Positions 20,901-29,671 of a stretch of 63,006 nt of DNA are shown piece after piece. How positions within the stretch are numbered: position 1 is the stretch's first letter; every line of letters starts with the position of its first letter. The notes below the pieces were generated by a model, which had not been told where the DNA came from, ran no database searches, and worked only from the letters and a program-made list of their open reading frames with translations. The DNA is taken from the NCBI GenBank assembly GCA_022600975.1, contig JAHZJJ010000021.1, positions 1 through 63,006 of the forward strand, given 5' to 3'. The position numbers and the translations under genes are program-made. The DNA is from Gammaproteobacteria bacterium (GTDB lineage: Bacteria; Pseudomonadota; Gammaproteobacteria; Pseudomonadales; Cellvibrionaceae).

Positions 20901-21241
20901 AGCTGGTGGCTACAAGAGGCACCGCAAAAGTGTTGCAAGAAAACGGAATAAGCGTTAAAACCGTCAATAAGATGAGCGAAGGTCGGCCGCATATTGTCGA
21001 TATGATCAAGAATGATAAGATTGGCTTGGTGCTCAATACCACCGAAGGACGCCAAGCCATTCGCGATTCTGCTGATATTCGCCGCAGTGCCGAGAATCAT
21101 AGAGTGTGTTATACCACTACCTTGGCTGCGGCCCAGGCTATGGTTTTAGCCATGCAAATTGCTCAGCCGCATAAAGTGCGACGCCTGCAGGACTTGAACC
21201 AGCGCGTGATTCTCTTACAGGCTAATTTAAAGTCCTGTTGA
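17996..21241 (+). CDS. carB: Carbamoyl-phosphate synthase large subunit
   Basis: 1081 residues, near the usual 1073. Two homologous ATP-grasp halves are evident: the first opens with [22 protein letters not shown] and [16 protein letters not shown]; the second opens with [24 protein letters not shown]-terminal MGS-like allosteric domain begins after about residue 940 ([17 protein letters not shown]). It makes carbamoyl phosphate from bicarbonate, ammonia and two ATP. ATG 17996 has GGAAGAAAG in front. It forms an operon with carA and possibly greA. Confidence 0.98.
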   Translation: MPKRTDLTSILIIGAGPIVIGQACEFDYSGAQACKALREEGYRVILVNSNPATIMTDPAMADATYIEPVEWKTVAKIIEQERPDAILPTMGGQTALNCALDLEHQGVLTEFNVELIGADKNAINKAEDRNLFDEAMQAIGLDTPRAEIVRTMEEAKKIPEMFGFPVIIRPSFTMGGSGGGIAYNWPEFEEICKRGFDLSPTHELLIDESLLGWKEYEMEVVRDKNDNCIIVCAIENFDPMGVHTGDSITVAPAQTLTDKEYQLMRNASIAVLREIGVETGGSNVQFGLCPESGRMVVIEMNPRVSRSSALASKATGFPIAKVAAKLAVGYTLDELQNDITGGATPASFEPSIDYVVTKVPRFTFEKFGEADARLTTQMKSVGEVMAIGRTFQESLQKALRGLEVGSVGFENRIDPQEDGAEERLRRELSVPGAERIWYLGDAFRMGMSVEAVYELSAIDPWFLVQIEELIRIEQPLKSMPMSGLTKEHMRFLKKKGFSDRRLADLLGVSQKTVREFRHKLGVFPVYKRVDTCAAEFATATAYLYSSYDEECEAVPSDNKKIMVLGGGPNRIGQGIEFDYCCVHAALAMREDGFETIMVNCNPETVSTDYDTSDRLYFEPVTLEDVLEIVRLEKPVGVIVQFGGQTPLNLARFLAAEGVPIIGTTPEQIDRAEDRERFQQMLMRLGLKQPKNAIVRSVNEAIQCAREVGYPLVVRPSYVLGGRAMEIVYKEDELLNYMKEAVQVSDEAPVLLDRFLNSAIEVDIDAVSDGTDVVIGGIMQHIEQCGVHSGDSACSLPPYSLPAEVQNVMREQVKAMARELGVIGLMNTQLAYQDGEIYVIEVNPRASRTVPFVSKCIGTSLAKVAARCQAGVSLQAQGFDCEIVPDYFSVKESVFPFNKFPKVDPILGPEMKSTGEVMGIGETFAEAFDKGLIGAGDTLPESGRVFISVRDVDKVGVVDVARGLAELNFELVATRGTAKVLQENGISVKTVNKMSEGRPHIVDMIKNDKIGLVLNTTEGRQAIRDSADIRRSAENHRVCYTTTLAAAQAMVLAMQIAQPHKVRRLQDLNQRVILLQANLKSC

Positions 21242-21317
21242 CATTGGTTGCTCTGTACGATTGGGAGTTGCTTCGTTATCTAAAGATTTTTTATATACTC
21301 AATTCGGAGGTTCCATT

Positions 21318-21797
21318 GTGTTGAACCGTGTACCAATGACCATTGAAGGCGCAGAGGCTCTGCGAGTAGAATTAGAAGACCTTAAAAAAGTGCAGCGTCC
21401 GGCGGTTGTACAGGCCATAGCTGAAGCCCGTGCACACGGAGATTTGAAAGAAAATGCTGAATACCATGCTGCGCGTGAGAAGCAGGGATTTATTGAGGCG
21501 CGAATACGCGATATAGAATCCAAGTTGTCATTCGCCCAGGTTATCGATGTCAAGTCCATTGATCCCATGGATAAGGTGATTTTTGGCTCAACAGTCAGCA
21601 TCATTAAACTGGAGAACGATGAAGAGGTCAGTTACAAAATAGTTGGGGACGATGAAGCCGATGTAAAACTGATGAAAATTTCGGTAAATTCCCCTATCGC
21701 TCGTGCACTTATCGGTAAAGAGGTGGGTGATATCGCCGAAGTGCAAACGCCTTCTGGTACAGTTGAATATGAAATTGATGCGGTAAGGCATCTATAA
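21318..21797 (+). CDS. greA: Transcription elongation factor GreA
   Basis: 159 residues from GTG 21318, preceded by a near-ideal GGAGG 7 bases upstream, matching the standard GreA length. Starting at 21261 would add 19 residues not seen in the family. The N-terminal coiled coil carries the acidic tip ([19 protein letters not shown]), which reaches into the RNA polymerase channel to trigger transcript cleavage of stalled complexes. A C-terminal FKBP-like domain follows (VIFGSTVSI to EYEIDAV). It lies 76 bases after carB, a gene order common in gammaproteobacteria. Confidence 0.97.
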   Translation: MLNRVPMTIEGAEALRVELEDLKKVQRPAVVQAIAEARAHGDLKENAEYHAAREKQGFIEARIRDIESKLSFAQVIDVKSIDPMDKVIFGSTVSIIKLENDEEVSYKIVGDDEADVKLMKISVNSPIARALIGKEVGDIAEVQTPSGTVEYEIDAVRHL

Positions 21798-21817
21798 AAT
21801 TTAGTTCAGGGAAATAC

Positions 21818-21851
21818 AAACAAGCTCAAGGTTAGTTTTGAGCTTGTTTTA
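21818..21851 (+). terminator. Terminator between greA and the convergent dsbB-like gene
   Basis: ACAAGCTCAA and TTGAGCTTGTTTT form a 9-10 bp stem with a short loop, 20 bases after the greA stop. T-runs on both sides (GTTTGTATTT on the minus strand) suggest it serves both genes. Confidence 0.8.
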
Positions 21852-21889
21852 CTATTTATATAGTATTAGTTATTTTAAATAACGCTTCC

Positions 21890-22456
21890 TTATCCTCTGA
21901 TTTTATATTCAACTGGGTTATCCGGGCACTGTACAAAACCGCACTCTAGAACAACGTTAATAGTATTAGCCAGCAGTAATAAAACAATTACAGTGAAAGT
22001 GTATTTTGCCAGTAGCTTGTGCCAGCGAGCCGGGTGCTTTGTGTGGGTTTTATGGGCTACATTGCATCCCAGAATAATGCTCGAGTAAATAATGATCAAA
22101 ATTGATACAATGAATGACCAAGTATACAGCTGATAGTGAAAAATACTGATGCCGTATGTCCCTGTCCCCGGCACAATGTGTAGGAAAATTTGGCGCAATG
22201 CTACCAACGCTGTAAATAGGGAAAATAGTAAGGCCAATGAATAGTGGCTAGAGCGAATACCAAAGTGCAAGTTTAGCAATAAGCTCACACTGACACCCAA
22301 GAAACCAACACGTTGTAATAAACACAAGGGGCAAGGTAGCTCATGCAAAACAAATTGCAGCACAAAAGCCATAGTTAAAACAAAAGCGATAGTTAATATT
22401 TCGATAATATTCAATAATACAATTGTTTTACCGCTAACGGCTAAATCAGATTGCAT
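21890..22456 (-). CDS. DsbB-family disulfide-generating membrane protein
   Basis: 188 residues, about five membrane helices. The quinone-proximal redox motif is clear (ELPCPLCLLQR). The second periplasmic loop reads GTGTYGISIFHYQLYTWSF and lacks the second cysteine pair of classical DsbB, while two cysteines occur near the C-terminus (LECGFVQCPDNP). This pattern fits a DsbB subfamily that pairs with a small DUF5993-type membrane protein, as here (next gene upstream, 9 bases away). Classical DsbB reoxidises DsbA using quinones; whether this variant uses DsbA as its partner is unknown. Confidence 0.82.
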   Translation of the reverse strand: MQSDLAVSGKTIVLLNIIEILTIAFVLTMAFVLQFVLHELPCPLCLLQRVGFLGVSVSLLLNLHFGIRSSHYSLALLFSLFTALVALRQIFLHIVPGTGTYGISIFHYQLYTWSFIVSILIIIYSSIILGCNVAHKTHTKHPARWHKLLAKYTFTVIVLLLLANTINVVLECGFVQCPDNPVEYKIRG

Positions 22457-22465
22457 ACTGCCCTC

Positions 22466-22621
22466 CTATAAAACTATATTTAGAGGCGAAGTTGCATGGT
22501 GTATAAACCATAAGGTTGCAAGCAAAAGCGTAAGAGTTAAAAAGCCGATCGCCCACTTGGCTTTGCTAAATATCGCCAACAAACTTGCGGCTAAAAGTAA
22601 CAAAAAGATAGAAGCCATCAT
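22466..22621 (-). CDS. Small two-helix membrane protein, DUF5993-like, partner of the DsbB-like protein
   Basis: 51 residues from ATG 22621, with CAGGG about 9 bases upstream; a TTG at 22660 would add 13 residues but lacks a ribosome binding site. It has two hydrophobic helices split by a SKAKWAIG turn and ends in HHATSPLNIVL. Tiny membrane proteins of this type occur next to DsbB-family genes, so it is probably an accessory subunit or stabiliser; this is inference from position. Confidence 0.65.
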   Translation of the reverse strand: MMASIFLLLLAASLLAIFSKAKWAIGFLTLTLLLATLWFIHHATSPLNIVL

Positions 22622-23043
22622 AACTAGCGACCCTGTGTTTTTTAATGCCAAAAGCCTCAATAACCTACAGGAAAGTTCCTAGTTTGGAGGGGCTCTGATC
22701 TAAAGTGTAGGCTAGCTGATCGTTTCATTGGGCTTTGTTAATGTCGGCAACATAATCACTGTTTGGCAATTGATGATTTACGTGAATCAATATTATCTAT
22801 GTTCTTTTTTAGCTGTGTACTACAGAAAGTATTGGGGTGTTAGCCGGCTTAAGGCAAGGTTATTCATTAACCGCTCATTGTTGTTAAATAGTTTATCCAT
22901 GGCTTGCTACAGTGGGGAAGGCGAGCGACATTAGCCAATTTGACCTCATAGTCATGCACTGCTGGGAGTAGCGCGCTTTGGCATGCTATTATGGAGCCAT
23001 TTTATTGGTCATTGGGCGCGTAATGGCTCCCACAGGAGAAGCT
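22622..23043. other. Divergent spacer between the dsbB-like unit and djlA
   Basis: About 420 bases. No gene is supported; a 68-codon plus ORF at 22728 has no ribosome binding site or family features. Promoters for both flanking units must lie here, but none stands out. Confidence 0.35.
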
Positions 23044-23823
23044 ATGTCTTGGTTGGGCGCGGGAATTGGAGCAGGTATCGGCATGATGTTTGGTGGCCCT
23101 ATTGGCGCGGCACTGGGCGCCTGGGTGGGCAGCGCTTTCAGTTCCGGTTTGCAGCGACATGCGGCGGGTGCGCTTGATCGCGAGGGCATGCAGACGGTTT
23201 TTATAGTTGCACTGTTTTCAATGTTGGCCAAAATGGCCAAGGCAGACGGCCAGGTCTCTACAGCGGAAATACAATTGGTTGAGGGTTTTATTGATAATAA
23301 CCTGCGTTTGAATACAGAAGACCGTCAGCAGGCTATTAAAATTTTTCAGAATGCTAAAAATGATCGCTACAGTATTTACGATTATGCTCAGCAATATCAG
23401 CAGTTGATTCGTGATCAAGCTATGCGTGAAATGGTTTACCGGTTGCTCTTTGCAGTAGCTCAGGCCGATGGCGAGCTACATCCAGCTGAAGAAGAAATTC
23501 TACGTAAAATCCCCAAGTACCTCGGTTTGCAGGCGTCTATCTTTAGTGCCATGTGGAGTGAGTTTTCAAGGGGTCATTTAAGCTCTGGCAAAAGCCTCCA
23601 AGCCCATTACGATACTCTTGGCTGCGATAGTGAAGTCAGCGACAAAGCATTAAAGCTGGCCTACCGTCGCAAAGCAGCGGAATTTCATCCAGATAAAATC
23701 GCCTCCAAAGGATTACCGGAGGAATTTATGCGCCACGCAGAAGATCAAATGAAAACTATTACCGCAGCCTATGACGCCATTGTTACATCCCGAAAGCAAA
23801 AACGTTCTGCCAGTGTACATTAA
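23044..23823 (+). CDS. djlA: Membrane-anchored DnaJ-like co-chaperone
   Basis: 259 residues. A glycine-rich N-terminal membrane segment (GAGIGAGIGMMFGGPIGAALGAWVG, residues ~5-30) is followed by a TerB-like helical domain (~55-180, with AKADGQVSTAE and AQADGELHPAE repeats) and a C-terminal J domain (~195-255) with the HPD tripeptide in EFHPDKI. It stimulates DnaK ATPase at the inner membrane and in E. coli affects envelope stress signalling. ATG 23044 is chosen because AGGAGA lies 6 bases upstream. bolA follows after 19 bases, so they are likely one operon. Confidence 0.93.
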   Translation: MSWLGAGIGAGIGMMFGGPIGAALGAWVGSAFSSGLQRHAAGALDREGMQTVFIVALFSMLAKMAKADGQVSTAEIQLVEGFIDNNLRLNTEDRQQAIKIFQNAKNDRYSIYDYAQQYQQLIRDQAMREMVYRLLFAVAQADGELHPAEEEILRKIPKYLGLQASIFSAMWSEFSRGHLSSGKSLQAHYDTLGCDSEVSDKALKLAYRRKAAEFHPDKIASKGLPEEFMRHAEDQMKTITAAYDAIVTSRKQKRSASVH

Positions 23824-23842
23824 TGCTTCAATGAGGTAAGCC

Positions 23843-24148
23843 ATGTCTTTAGCAGCACAATTAAAAGCCAAGTTAGAGGCAGCTTTTGCCCCTTTGCACT
23901 GTGAAGTGCACTGTGAAAGCCATCAGCACCATGTGCCTGTAGGTTCAGAGATGCATTTTCGTGTGGTGCTCGTAAGTGATAGTTTTATTGCCACCAGTAA
24001 GATAAAGCGGCATCAACAAGTGTATGCCCTATTGGCGGAAGAAATGGCCGGGCCGATACATGCCCTGGCGTTGCATCTGTTTACACCCCAGGAGTGGGCT
24101 GGCCATGCACCGGAGAGCCCTCCATGCTTGGGCGCTAAAAAATCTTAG
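23843..24148 (+). CDS. bolA: BolA-family protein
   Basis: 101 residues covering one BolA domain, with the hallmark SHQHHVPVGSEMHFRVVLVSDSF and RHQQVYALLAEEM..IHALALHLFTPQEW segments. BolA proteins bind monothiol glutaredoxins through an Fe-S cluster and affect morphology, biofilm and stress responses. Several His residues (SHQHH) may contribute to metal or cluster binding. Downstream of djlA by 19 bases. Confidence 0.93.
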   Translation: MSLAAQLKAKLEAAFAPLHCEVHCESHQHHVPVGSEMHFRVVLVSDSFIATSKIKRHQQVYALLAEEMAGPIHALALHLFTPQEWAGHAPESPPCLGAKKS

Positions 24149-24592
24149 TCTTACTCTATTGAGAGATGTGTTGTTGCAAGTAGATTGAGGGGCCCTTTTG
24201 GTGCGGTTCTCCCAATATTCAATAGAGTTTTTGAAAAATCGAGGTTTCGCCAATTTTATCTAAAATTCAATTTTGGATAAAGCCTTTAGGCAATAATGTT
24301 GATTTTTATGCCTTTATGGTAAAGCTGAAGCTTAGGTTCACTCATTTTTTTGAAGTTTATTCCGTTAGTTTTCAAAGGAGGAAACAGTTTATTCATCTTT
24401 AAGGATGAAATAAGTGCCTTTTTGTATTGAGTAACCCACCTTAGAGGGTGGTTTTCTCTGCCAATTTAAAAAAAGTTCCCTTAAATATGATATTTTTTTA
24501 ACATTCTTGCCGCAAAGAATTATTTCCATGTCTAAACTTGCAATTGATTGGGTTAATTACTGGTTAATTTGTTGGGTACCATGGAGTCAATT
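24149..24592. other. Spacer before ompW with two small hairpins
   Basis: It includes a stem-loop TTCATC..GATGAA (24392-24409) preceded by an AGGAGG without an ORF, and a CCACC..GGTGG stem followed by TTTT (24436-24455). Either could end the djlA-bolA transcript or form part of an ompW leader. Confidence 0.35.
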
Positions 24593-25288
24593 ATGAAAGT
24601 GACGCGCATTCTGACACCGCTTGCAATTGCTATATCCGCTATGATGGGTGCGCAACAGGCGGCAGCTGCTTTTTTTGATGAGAGTAAATTTATTGTTCGC
24701 ATTGGTGCTAGCTATGCTGATCCAGATGATGCTAATACGAGCGAGATTCGAGAGGATTATGCCGAGGGTTTTGATCTAAAAAGTGAGACCACTTGGCAAA
24801 TTTCTGGTGTGTGGATGCCAGTTGAACACTGGGGCATTGAGTTGATGTATATAGGCAGTGCCGACACTGACCTGGATTTTAAGGGAGCCTCCAGGGACGA
24901 GTATGGTAAGAGGTTTGCAGAGTTTAAGGCTGAATCTTCCAGTGCCTATATCAACTGGTATATGCTTGATGAGAGCTGCCTTTTCCAGCCTTATTTTGGT
25001 GTGGGTGTTAATTACACTGACTTTCATGATGAATCTGTGAAATCCGGGCTTCTTGGGGCGACCGATGGGATAGGGGTTGGTTATAGTTGGGGCGCTACTG
25101 CTCAACTTGGAGTTGATTTTCGCTTTGGCCGGGGCGATTCTTTTCTAATTAACGCTTCTGTACAGTATATTGAATCCTCCCCAGATATTAGCGCTTATAG
25201 ATCTTTTCTCAATGAGGAGGTTAAGGACTGGGGTGACATAGATTACGATCCCTGGGTGTTTAATCTGGGCGTTGGCTATGCATTCTAA
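24593..25288 (+). CDS. ompW: OmpW-family outer-membrane protein
   Basis: 231 residues from ATG 24593 (GGAG in front; an earlier ATG at 24569 would put eight residues before the signal peptide). The signal peptide is about 1-26 (ending QQAAAA). The mature protein has the eight-strand OmpW layout: FIVRIGASYADPDDAN, TTWQISGVWMPVEHWGIELMY, FQPYFGVGVNYTDF and a C-terminal strand ending in Phe (VFNLGVGYAF). OmpW forms a narrow hydrophobic pore thought to pass small hydrophobic compounds and responds to osmotic and other stresses. Single-gene unit closed by the terminator at 25299. Confidence 0.93.
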   Translation: MKVTRILTPLAIAISAMMGAQQAAAAFFDESKFIVRIGASYADPDDANTSEIREDYAEGFDLKSETTWQISGVWMPVEHWGIELMYIGSADTDLDFKGASRDEYGKRFAEFKAESSSAYINWYMLDESCLFQPYFGVGVNYTDFHDESVKSGLLGATDGIGVGYSWGATAQLGVDFRFGRGDSFLINASVQYIESSPDISAYRSFLNEEVKDWGDIDYDPWVFNLGVGYAF

Positions 25289-25298
25289 CTAGCGGCTA

Positions 25299-25342
25299 CC
25301 TGGCAACAAAAAGGGCGCTTTAGCGCCCTTTTTGTTGCCAGG
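25299..25342. terminator. Long perfect bidirectional terminator between ompW and the convergent adhesin
   Basis: A 20-bp perfect stem, CCTGGCAACAAAAAGGGCGC (25299-25318) with its exact complement at 25323-25342, around a 4-base loop. The internal A5/T5 run gives both strands a terminator-like shape. It lies 11 bases after ompW and 71 from the end of the minus-strand gene. Confidence 0.9.
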
Positions 25343-25412
25343 TTATAAGTGCTGGAGAAAGTTATTTTGAATTCTGCAGCACTTTAATTGCTAGGCTAAA
25401 GGTTTTAACAAC

Positions 25413-26177
25413 TTACAAGTCGAAACCAAAACCAAGGCTGCTGCCTACCTCGTTGTCTGCATAGGTGGCACCTACGCTAAAGCGAGCGCTGCTGCCTAGC
25501 GGGCGAGTGTACATAACGGCTCCGGCGGTCTCAGCTCCCAGGTGGCCAACACCCATAGACAGGCTGCCGACACAGTCGCGCCAGTTGTCGCAGCTGCTGT
25601 TGCCAGCGTTGGCAGCGGCGGCCATATTGGCCATAGCCATGGCGCCAATAGCATCTATTCGATCATCCACTCTATTGAATCTACGATTCATGTCTCCACG
25701 GAGATTGTTTACTCGGTTATCGAGGTTAGCAATATTTTTACTGTTGTTAGCAATGTTTTTACTGTTTTTAGTAATGCTTTTACTGTTTTTAGTAATGCTT
25801 TTACTGTTTTTAGCAATGAAAGACTTCGCAGGTGTAAACTCAAGGGCCTGATTTGCCTCTGTAAGCTCAAAGGCCTGATTTGATTCTGTAAGCTCAAGGG
25901 CCTGATTTGGTTCTGTAAGCTTAAAGGCCTGATTTGCTTCTGTAAGCTCAAGGGCCGCCTGATTTGATTCTGTAAGCTTAAGGGCCTGATTTGACTCTGT
26001 AAGCTTAGGGGCATTTAAGGTGGAGTCTTGTGCAAGTGGATCTCTAGCGAGGTCTGCCTGGGCGAAAGCTCCCAGCAATAAGCTGCTGCCCACCGCTAAG
26101 CTGCTGAGGGCTTTGAGGCCCATAGAAAGCGTGGACTTTTTTGATTTTTGCGTAGCATAAAATTTCTTAGACGGCAT
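25413..26177 (-). CDS. Short YadA-like trimeric autotransporter with two tandem-repeat blocks
   Basis: 254 residues. A long signal region (1-41, ending AFAQA) is followed by six 9-residue repeats of LTE(S/A/P)NQA(L/F)(K/E) at 58-113. Heptad repeats of the form NSKSITK follow (about 120-155) and lead into a coiled coil (LDNRVNNLRGDMNRRFNRVDDRIDA). Residues ~175-254 are a YadA membrane anchor (AMAMANMAAAANAG to SSLGFGFDL). There is no folded head domain, so the repeats would be the exposed part. The anchor carries a cysteine pair, C196 and C202 (CDNWRDC), matching the protein at 1-513. Divergent repeat copies suggest an old expansion rather than recent slippage. The ATG at 26177 has only a weak ribosome binding site. 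Confidence 0.88.
   Translation of the reverse strand: MPSKKFYATQKSKKSTLSMGLKALSSLAVGSSLLLGAFAQADLARDPLAQDSTLNAPKLTESNQALKLTESNQAALELTEANQAFKLTEPNQALELTESNQAFELTEANQALEFTPAKSFIAKNSKSITKNSKSITKNSKNIANNSKNIANLDNRVNNLRGDMNRRFNRVDDRIDAIGAMAMANMAAAANAGNSSCDNWRDCVGSLSMGVGHLGAETAGAVMYTRPLGSSARFSVGATYADNEVGSSLGFGFDL
25713..25820 (-). repeat. 21-bp tandem repeats encoding coiled-coil heptads
   Basis: About five 21-bp units encode NSKSITK-type heptads in the short autotransporter. The neighbouring units reading ACTGTTTTTAGTAATGCTTTT on the plus strand are nearly identical, which favours length change by slippage or recombination. Confidence 0.85.
25839..26006 (-). repeat. 27-bp tandem repeats encoding LTESNQALK-type nonapeptides
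   Basis: Six units encode a nine-residue motif; one unit carries an extra Ala codon. The plus-strand core GCCTGATTTG..TCTGTAAGCT recurs in each unit with point changes. Confidence 0.85.
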
Positions 26178-26346
26178 AAGGTATTACCATTTATATCGGA
26201 TAATCATTGATTAAGCTTGTTGCTGACACTCTTTAAAATATTGCCTCTCACAAAGGTGTGATTAATATTTTATAAAAGAATGAAAGCTGCGCCAATGATT
26301 ACATATTTCTCATTCTTATGCATTTTTTTTTTTTGAGTAAAATTAA

Positions 26347-26605
26347 AATGGCTCTTAGGAACCATTCAGTATCCTATGTTAACGGGGCGGCCTAGGGCAG
26401 TTGCACGCAGGTTTTTTACTCATCCAGTAGCCAGCAGTAGCCAGCAGTAGCCAGAAAGCCTACTTCTTTGTATGAAATATATACAAAATCGGACGTCTTT
26501 CTTAGATTGGGCGCACTTTTTACTCAAAACTTGGAGGTGAGGTCTTTTAGGCACTACATCCGACCTTCTTGACTTGCTCCAGCCGGATTCTTCCTAAGAG
26601 CCATT
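26347..26605. repeat. 259-bp unit with perfect 15-bp terminal inverted repeats (candidate MITE)
   Basis: AATGGCTCTTAGGAA (26347-26361) and its exact complement TTCCTAAGAGCCATT (26591-26605) bound a 259-base stretch with no gene. An AAATTAA-like sequence occurs near both outer flanks but a target duplication is not clean. Inside is a short 10-bp tandem repeat at 26424-26454. It is unrelated to the CCTAGAA family elsewhere in the window. Confidence 0.55.
26424..26454 (+). repeat. Three tandem copies of a 10-bp unit (CCAGCAGTAG)
   Basis: CCAG(CAGTAGCCAG) is repeated in phase, giving CCAGTAG-CCAGCAGTAG-CCAGCAGTAG-CCAG. It lies inside the inverted-repeat unit at 26347-26605. No protein reads through it. 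Confidence 0.7.
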
Positions 26606-26745
26606 AAAAAATTAATTTAGCTTTGCACGAAACTTTTTTTCTTTGACTGTGATCTAGCTTACAGAATTGACCATTATCGATTTCAAATAAGGATTATCAT
26701 AATTGTATAGGTTAAAAGTTGTACAAACTGCTTAAAATTAGAGCG

Positions 26746-28575
26746 CTATAGCTTTTTAAGAACAGGATGATTTGTGAGCACAGATAAAAATGCTTCCCCA
26801 AAGCGCTCCAATTTCTTGTCACCAACGCCAGAGATTGCACGCAGTGTGGCTTTGGTGGTTGGGTGTTGGGTTACCATTTCGCGTAAGGTGGCATTACTAA
26901 AGATGATATAGGAGGGGACATTGTGCTCATCTGCGAGCTGTTTTCGACAGTCACGCAAGGCCTCCCACAATGGCTGATCTTCACCACTGAGCTCGATGAT
27001 GATGTGTTTGCGGCGATTTTCTAGCCTGGCCTCGGCCTTGGGCAGACGGCGCAAGTGAACGGTTTCTTCGCCGCGGAGTAGAGCGCGACATTGTTCCGTC
27101 AACTGAAGGGCATTATAAGCTTCGCTATTTACCTGCAAGTAACCGCGCACCACCAGTTGGCGGGCAATTGTACGCCATTCCTCGGCGCTGAAATCCTTGC
27201 CAATGCCATAGGTGGAAAGCTGTTGGTGGTTAAATTGTCGGATCTTTTCCGTGTTGCCTCCACGCAACACATCGATTACATGGGTGATTCCAAAGCGCTG
27301 GCCGGTGCGGTAGATACAAGACAATAATTTAGTGCTCGCCTGACTTGCGTTCCAGCTTTGCGCCGGCTCTAGGCAGGTATCGCAGTTGCCGCAATCTGTC
27401 GGTAGACGTTCATCAAAGTAGCGTAACAGAGCATAGCGACGGCAACTGGTGATTTCACATAGGCCGAGCATGGCATCCAGGCGCTGACGTTCCTGGCGCT
27501 TGTATTCCACACTGCCCTCAGAGTTGGCGGCCATCTGGTTGAGTTTGACTACATCCTCAAGGCCATAGAGCAGCAGCGCTGTAGAAGCTTCGCCATCGCG
27601 CCCCGCGCGCCCGGTCTCCTGATAGTATGCCTCAATACTTTTAGGGAGATCTAAGTGCACCACAAAGCGTACATCCGGTTTGTCAATACCCATACCAAAG
27701 GCAATGGTGGCAACAATAATGACCCCCTCTTCTCGCAGGAAGCGGCGTTGATTTTGCGCCCGGGTATGGGCTGGCAGGCCGGCATGATAGGGCAGGGCAT
27801 GAAACTCGTGCTGGCACAACCAGTTGGCGGTATTTTCTACTTTCTTGCGTGATAAACAATAAATGATGCCACTGTTTTCTGTGTGTTCTGCCCGCAGAAA
27901 TTGTAATAGTTGCCGCCGAGGATTGTTTTTGGCGGCAATGCGATAGCAAATATTAGGGCGGTCAAAGCTGCTGATAAACTGCCGTGCCTGCTGTAAACCC
28001 AAGCGGTCTGTAATTTCCTTGCGACTGCGCTTGTCTGCGGTAGCGGTAAGAGCAATGCGCGGAATCTGCGGGAAGCGTTGTTGGAGGCAGGATAGTTGCA
28101 AATAATCAGCGCGAAAATCATGACCCCACTGAGAGACGCAATGCGCCTCATCAACTGCAAACAACGCTATGGTCACACGCTCCAACAGTTGCAGGGTGCG
28201 CGGTTGCAGCAGTCGCTCAGGTGCCAGGTAGAGTAAATCCATTTCGCCCTGTAGCAGTGCAGCTTCAATATGTCGTATTTGTTCGAAATTTAGGCTGCTG
28301 TTTAAGCAGGCTGCGTTGACTCCTGCGGCGCGTAAAGCTTCTACCTGATCCTGCATTAGTGCAATCAGCGGTGAGATCACTATCCCGCAGCCAGAACGAG
28401 CCAGTGCTGGAATCTGATAGCAAAGGGATTTGCCTCCACCAGTGGACATCAATACCAGGGCATCTTTGCCGCCGATAAGTGTTTCAATAACCGCTTGTTG
28501 GGGGCCGCGAAATGCACTGTAACCGAAGGTGTGTTGCAGTATCTGCTCAGGGGTGTTGAGGTGGGTCGTTGTCAT
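26746..28575 (-). CDS. recQ: ATP-dependent DNA helicase RecQ
   Basis: 609 residues, standard size. Walker A ([15 protein letters not shown]), the DEAH box with aromatic loop ([19 protein letters not shown]), motif V/VI ([31 protein letters not shown]), the zinc-binding Cys cluster ([19 protein letters not shown]), a winged-helix RQC region and a C-terminal HRDC domain (about 525-605) are all present. It unwinds DNA in RecF-pathway repair and fork processing. It stands alone; the flanking DNA carries repeat elements on both sides (26347-26605 and 28608-28746). Confidence 0.97.
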   Translation of the reverse strand: MTTTHLNTPEQILQHTFGYSAFRGPQQAVIETLIGGKDALVLMSTGGGKSLCYQIPALARSGCGIVISPLIALMQDQVEALRAAGVNAACLNSSLNFEQIRHIEAALLQGEMDLLYLAPERLLQPRTLQLLERVTIALFAVDEAHCVSQWGHDFRADYLQLSCLQQRFPQIPRIALTATADKRSRKEITDRLGLQQARQFISSFDRPNICYRIAAKNNPRRQLLQFLRAEHTENSGIIYCLSRKKVENTANWLCQHEFHALPYHAGLPAHTRAQNQRRFLREEGVIIVATIAFGMGIDKPDVRFVVHLDLPKSIEAYYQETGRAGRDGEASTALLLYGLEDVVKLNQMAANSEGSVEYKRQERQRLDAMLGLCEITSCRRYALLRYFDERLPTDCGNCDTCLEPAQSWNASQASTKLLSCIYRTGQRFGITHVIDVLRGGNTEKIRQFNHQQLSTYGIGKDFSAEEWRTIARQLVVRGYLQVNSEAYNALQLTEQCRALLRGEETVHLRRLPKAEARLENRRKHIIIELSGEDQPLWEALRDCRKQLADEHNVPSYIIFSNATLREMVTQHPTTKATLRAISGVGDKKLERFGEAFLSVLTNHPVLKKL

Positions 28576-28607
28576 TGTAAAAGAAGTTCTCGAGGTACAC
28601 CCATTAG

Positions 28608-28746
28608 CCTAAAAACCGCAGTTGAGCGCAGGAAGCTGTGTAAGTTATTGGTGTGCATGGCGAATTTTGAAAAGTTCTATTGGCAGTTTACAAAGTTCAG
28701 ATTTGATGTTGATCACTTGAAGTGGAAAAACCGCTGTGGCCTGTAG
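28608..28746 (-). repeat. Palindromic intergenic element, copy B (~139 bp)
   Basis: Reverse-oriented relative to copies A and C. The end at 28608 reads CCTAAAAACCGCAGTTGAGCGC and continues AAGCTGTGTAAGTTATTGGTGTGCATGGCGAATTTT, the complement of the right arm of copies A and C. The other end is degraded (CCGCTGTGGCCTGTAG). It fills the gap between the recQ start and the end of the glutaminyl cyclase gene. Confidence 0.8.
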
Positions 28747-28754
28747 TTGAGCTT

Positions 28755-29555
28755 TTACTCTAGCTTTGGTTCTTCATCATCAAACCCTAACCCCTGGGGC
28801 CGTATTAGATAGAGTTTGGGCCAGAATTTTCCTGTTACCCAGAGGCCGTTGCGTGCCCTATCCCAGGCGATCCCGTTGGCTACTGCATCAACCTGGCCGC
28901 CTCCCGGCAGACTGTCCTTTCGCAGTGTTTGAAGATTTACCCAACCCTTTACCACCCCAGACTGGGGATCTATGGCGACAATGCGGTCGTCCAGCCAAAT
29001 ATTTGCCCAAATCAGTCCCTGGGCATATTCCAATTCATTGAGCCGGCTCCAGCGAATGCCGCCACCATACACTGGCAGGCTGCGAATAATGGTAAAAGTT
29101 TGCGGATCGCGAAAGGTTAGGGTATCGCTACCATTGCTCATTATCAGTTGGTTAGCATGACTGGTTAGCCCCCAACCCTCACCGGCATAGCTCAGTGTTT
29201 CCAGGTGCTTTAAGTCGCTCTGTCGATAAACCTGCACTTCACCGGCCTTATACGTCAGTAGATAAAGCTTTTTGTCATAAAGCGCGAGTCCCTCGGCAAA
29301 GCGATTACTGGCCAGCCATACGCGTCTTACGGGGTCTGCGCCGGGGTCTGTATATTCTGCCAGCCAAGATTGACCAAACAAACCACTACTTTCATACCAG
29401 CGCGCCCCATCCTTTACCAGCCCTTGAGTAAAGTGATCCGCTGGGCGTGCTTTTTGCTCCAACAAAGTAAAGGGCGTATCTATGGGCGATTGCGCTTGTA
29501 ATGGCACAGAAAGCAGTAATAACACCAACAATGGCAACCAAAAAAGATGCTTCAT
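28755..29555 (-). CDS. Secreted glutaminyl-peptide cyclotransferase (glutamine cyclotransferase family)
   Basis: 266 residues with a signal peptide (MKHLFWLPLLVLLLLSVPLQAQ). The mature protein is a five-bladed propeller of the PF05096 family, with conserved FTQGLV, WYESSGLFGQS, RFAEGLALYDKKLYLLTY, GEGWGLT, MSNGSDTL, NELEY..IWANIW and VTGKFWPKLY segments. It converts N-terminal glutamine of peptides to pyroglutamate, protecting them from aminopeptidases, probably in the periplasm. The start ATG at 29555 is the only one preserving the signal peptide. Not obviously in an operon with mnmC, which ends 116 bases upstream. Confidence 0.93.
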   Translation of the reverse strand: MKHLFWLPLLVLLLLSVPLQAQSPIDTPFTLLEQKARPADHFTQGLVKDGARWYESSGLFGQSWLAEYTDPGADPVRRVWLASNRFAEGLALYDKKLYLLTYKAGEVQVYRQSDLKHLETLSYAGEGWGLTSHANQLIMSNGSDTLTFRDPQTFTIIRSLPVYGGGIRWSRLNELEYAQGLIWANIWLDDRIVAIDPQSGVVKGWVNLQTLRKDSLPGGGQVDAVANGIAWDRARNGLWVTGKFWPKLYLIRPQGLGFDDEEPKLE

Positions 29556-29671
29556 CGCAATGCCCTATTTTGATCAAAGAGGTTTGCCAGCTCCGCGCTG
29601 CCTCGACTTTACCACTATTTTCGTGGCGGATACCAAGCTTCAACTTGATCGAGCCGTTAACAGTAAAGCTT

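Noticed and set aside
22728-22934. 68-codon plus ORF upstream of djlA
   Set aside because: No family features and no ribosome binding site.
25713-26006. Tandem repeats considered as a CRISPR-like array
   Set aside because: Units are contiguous without unique spacers and are in frame within a protein gene.
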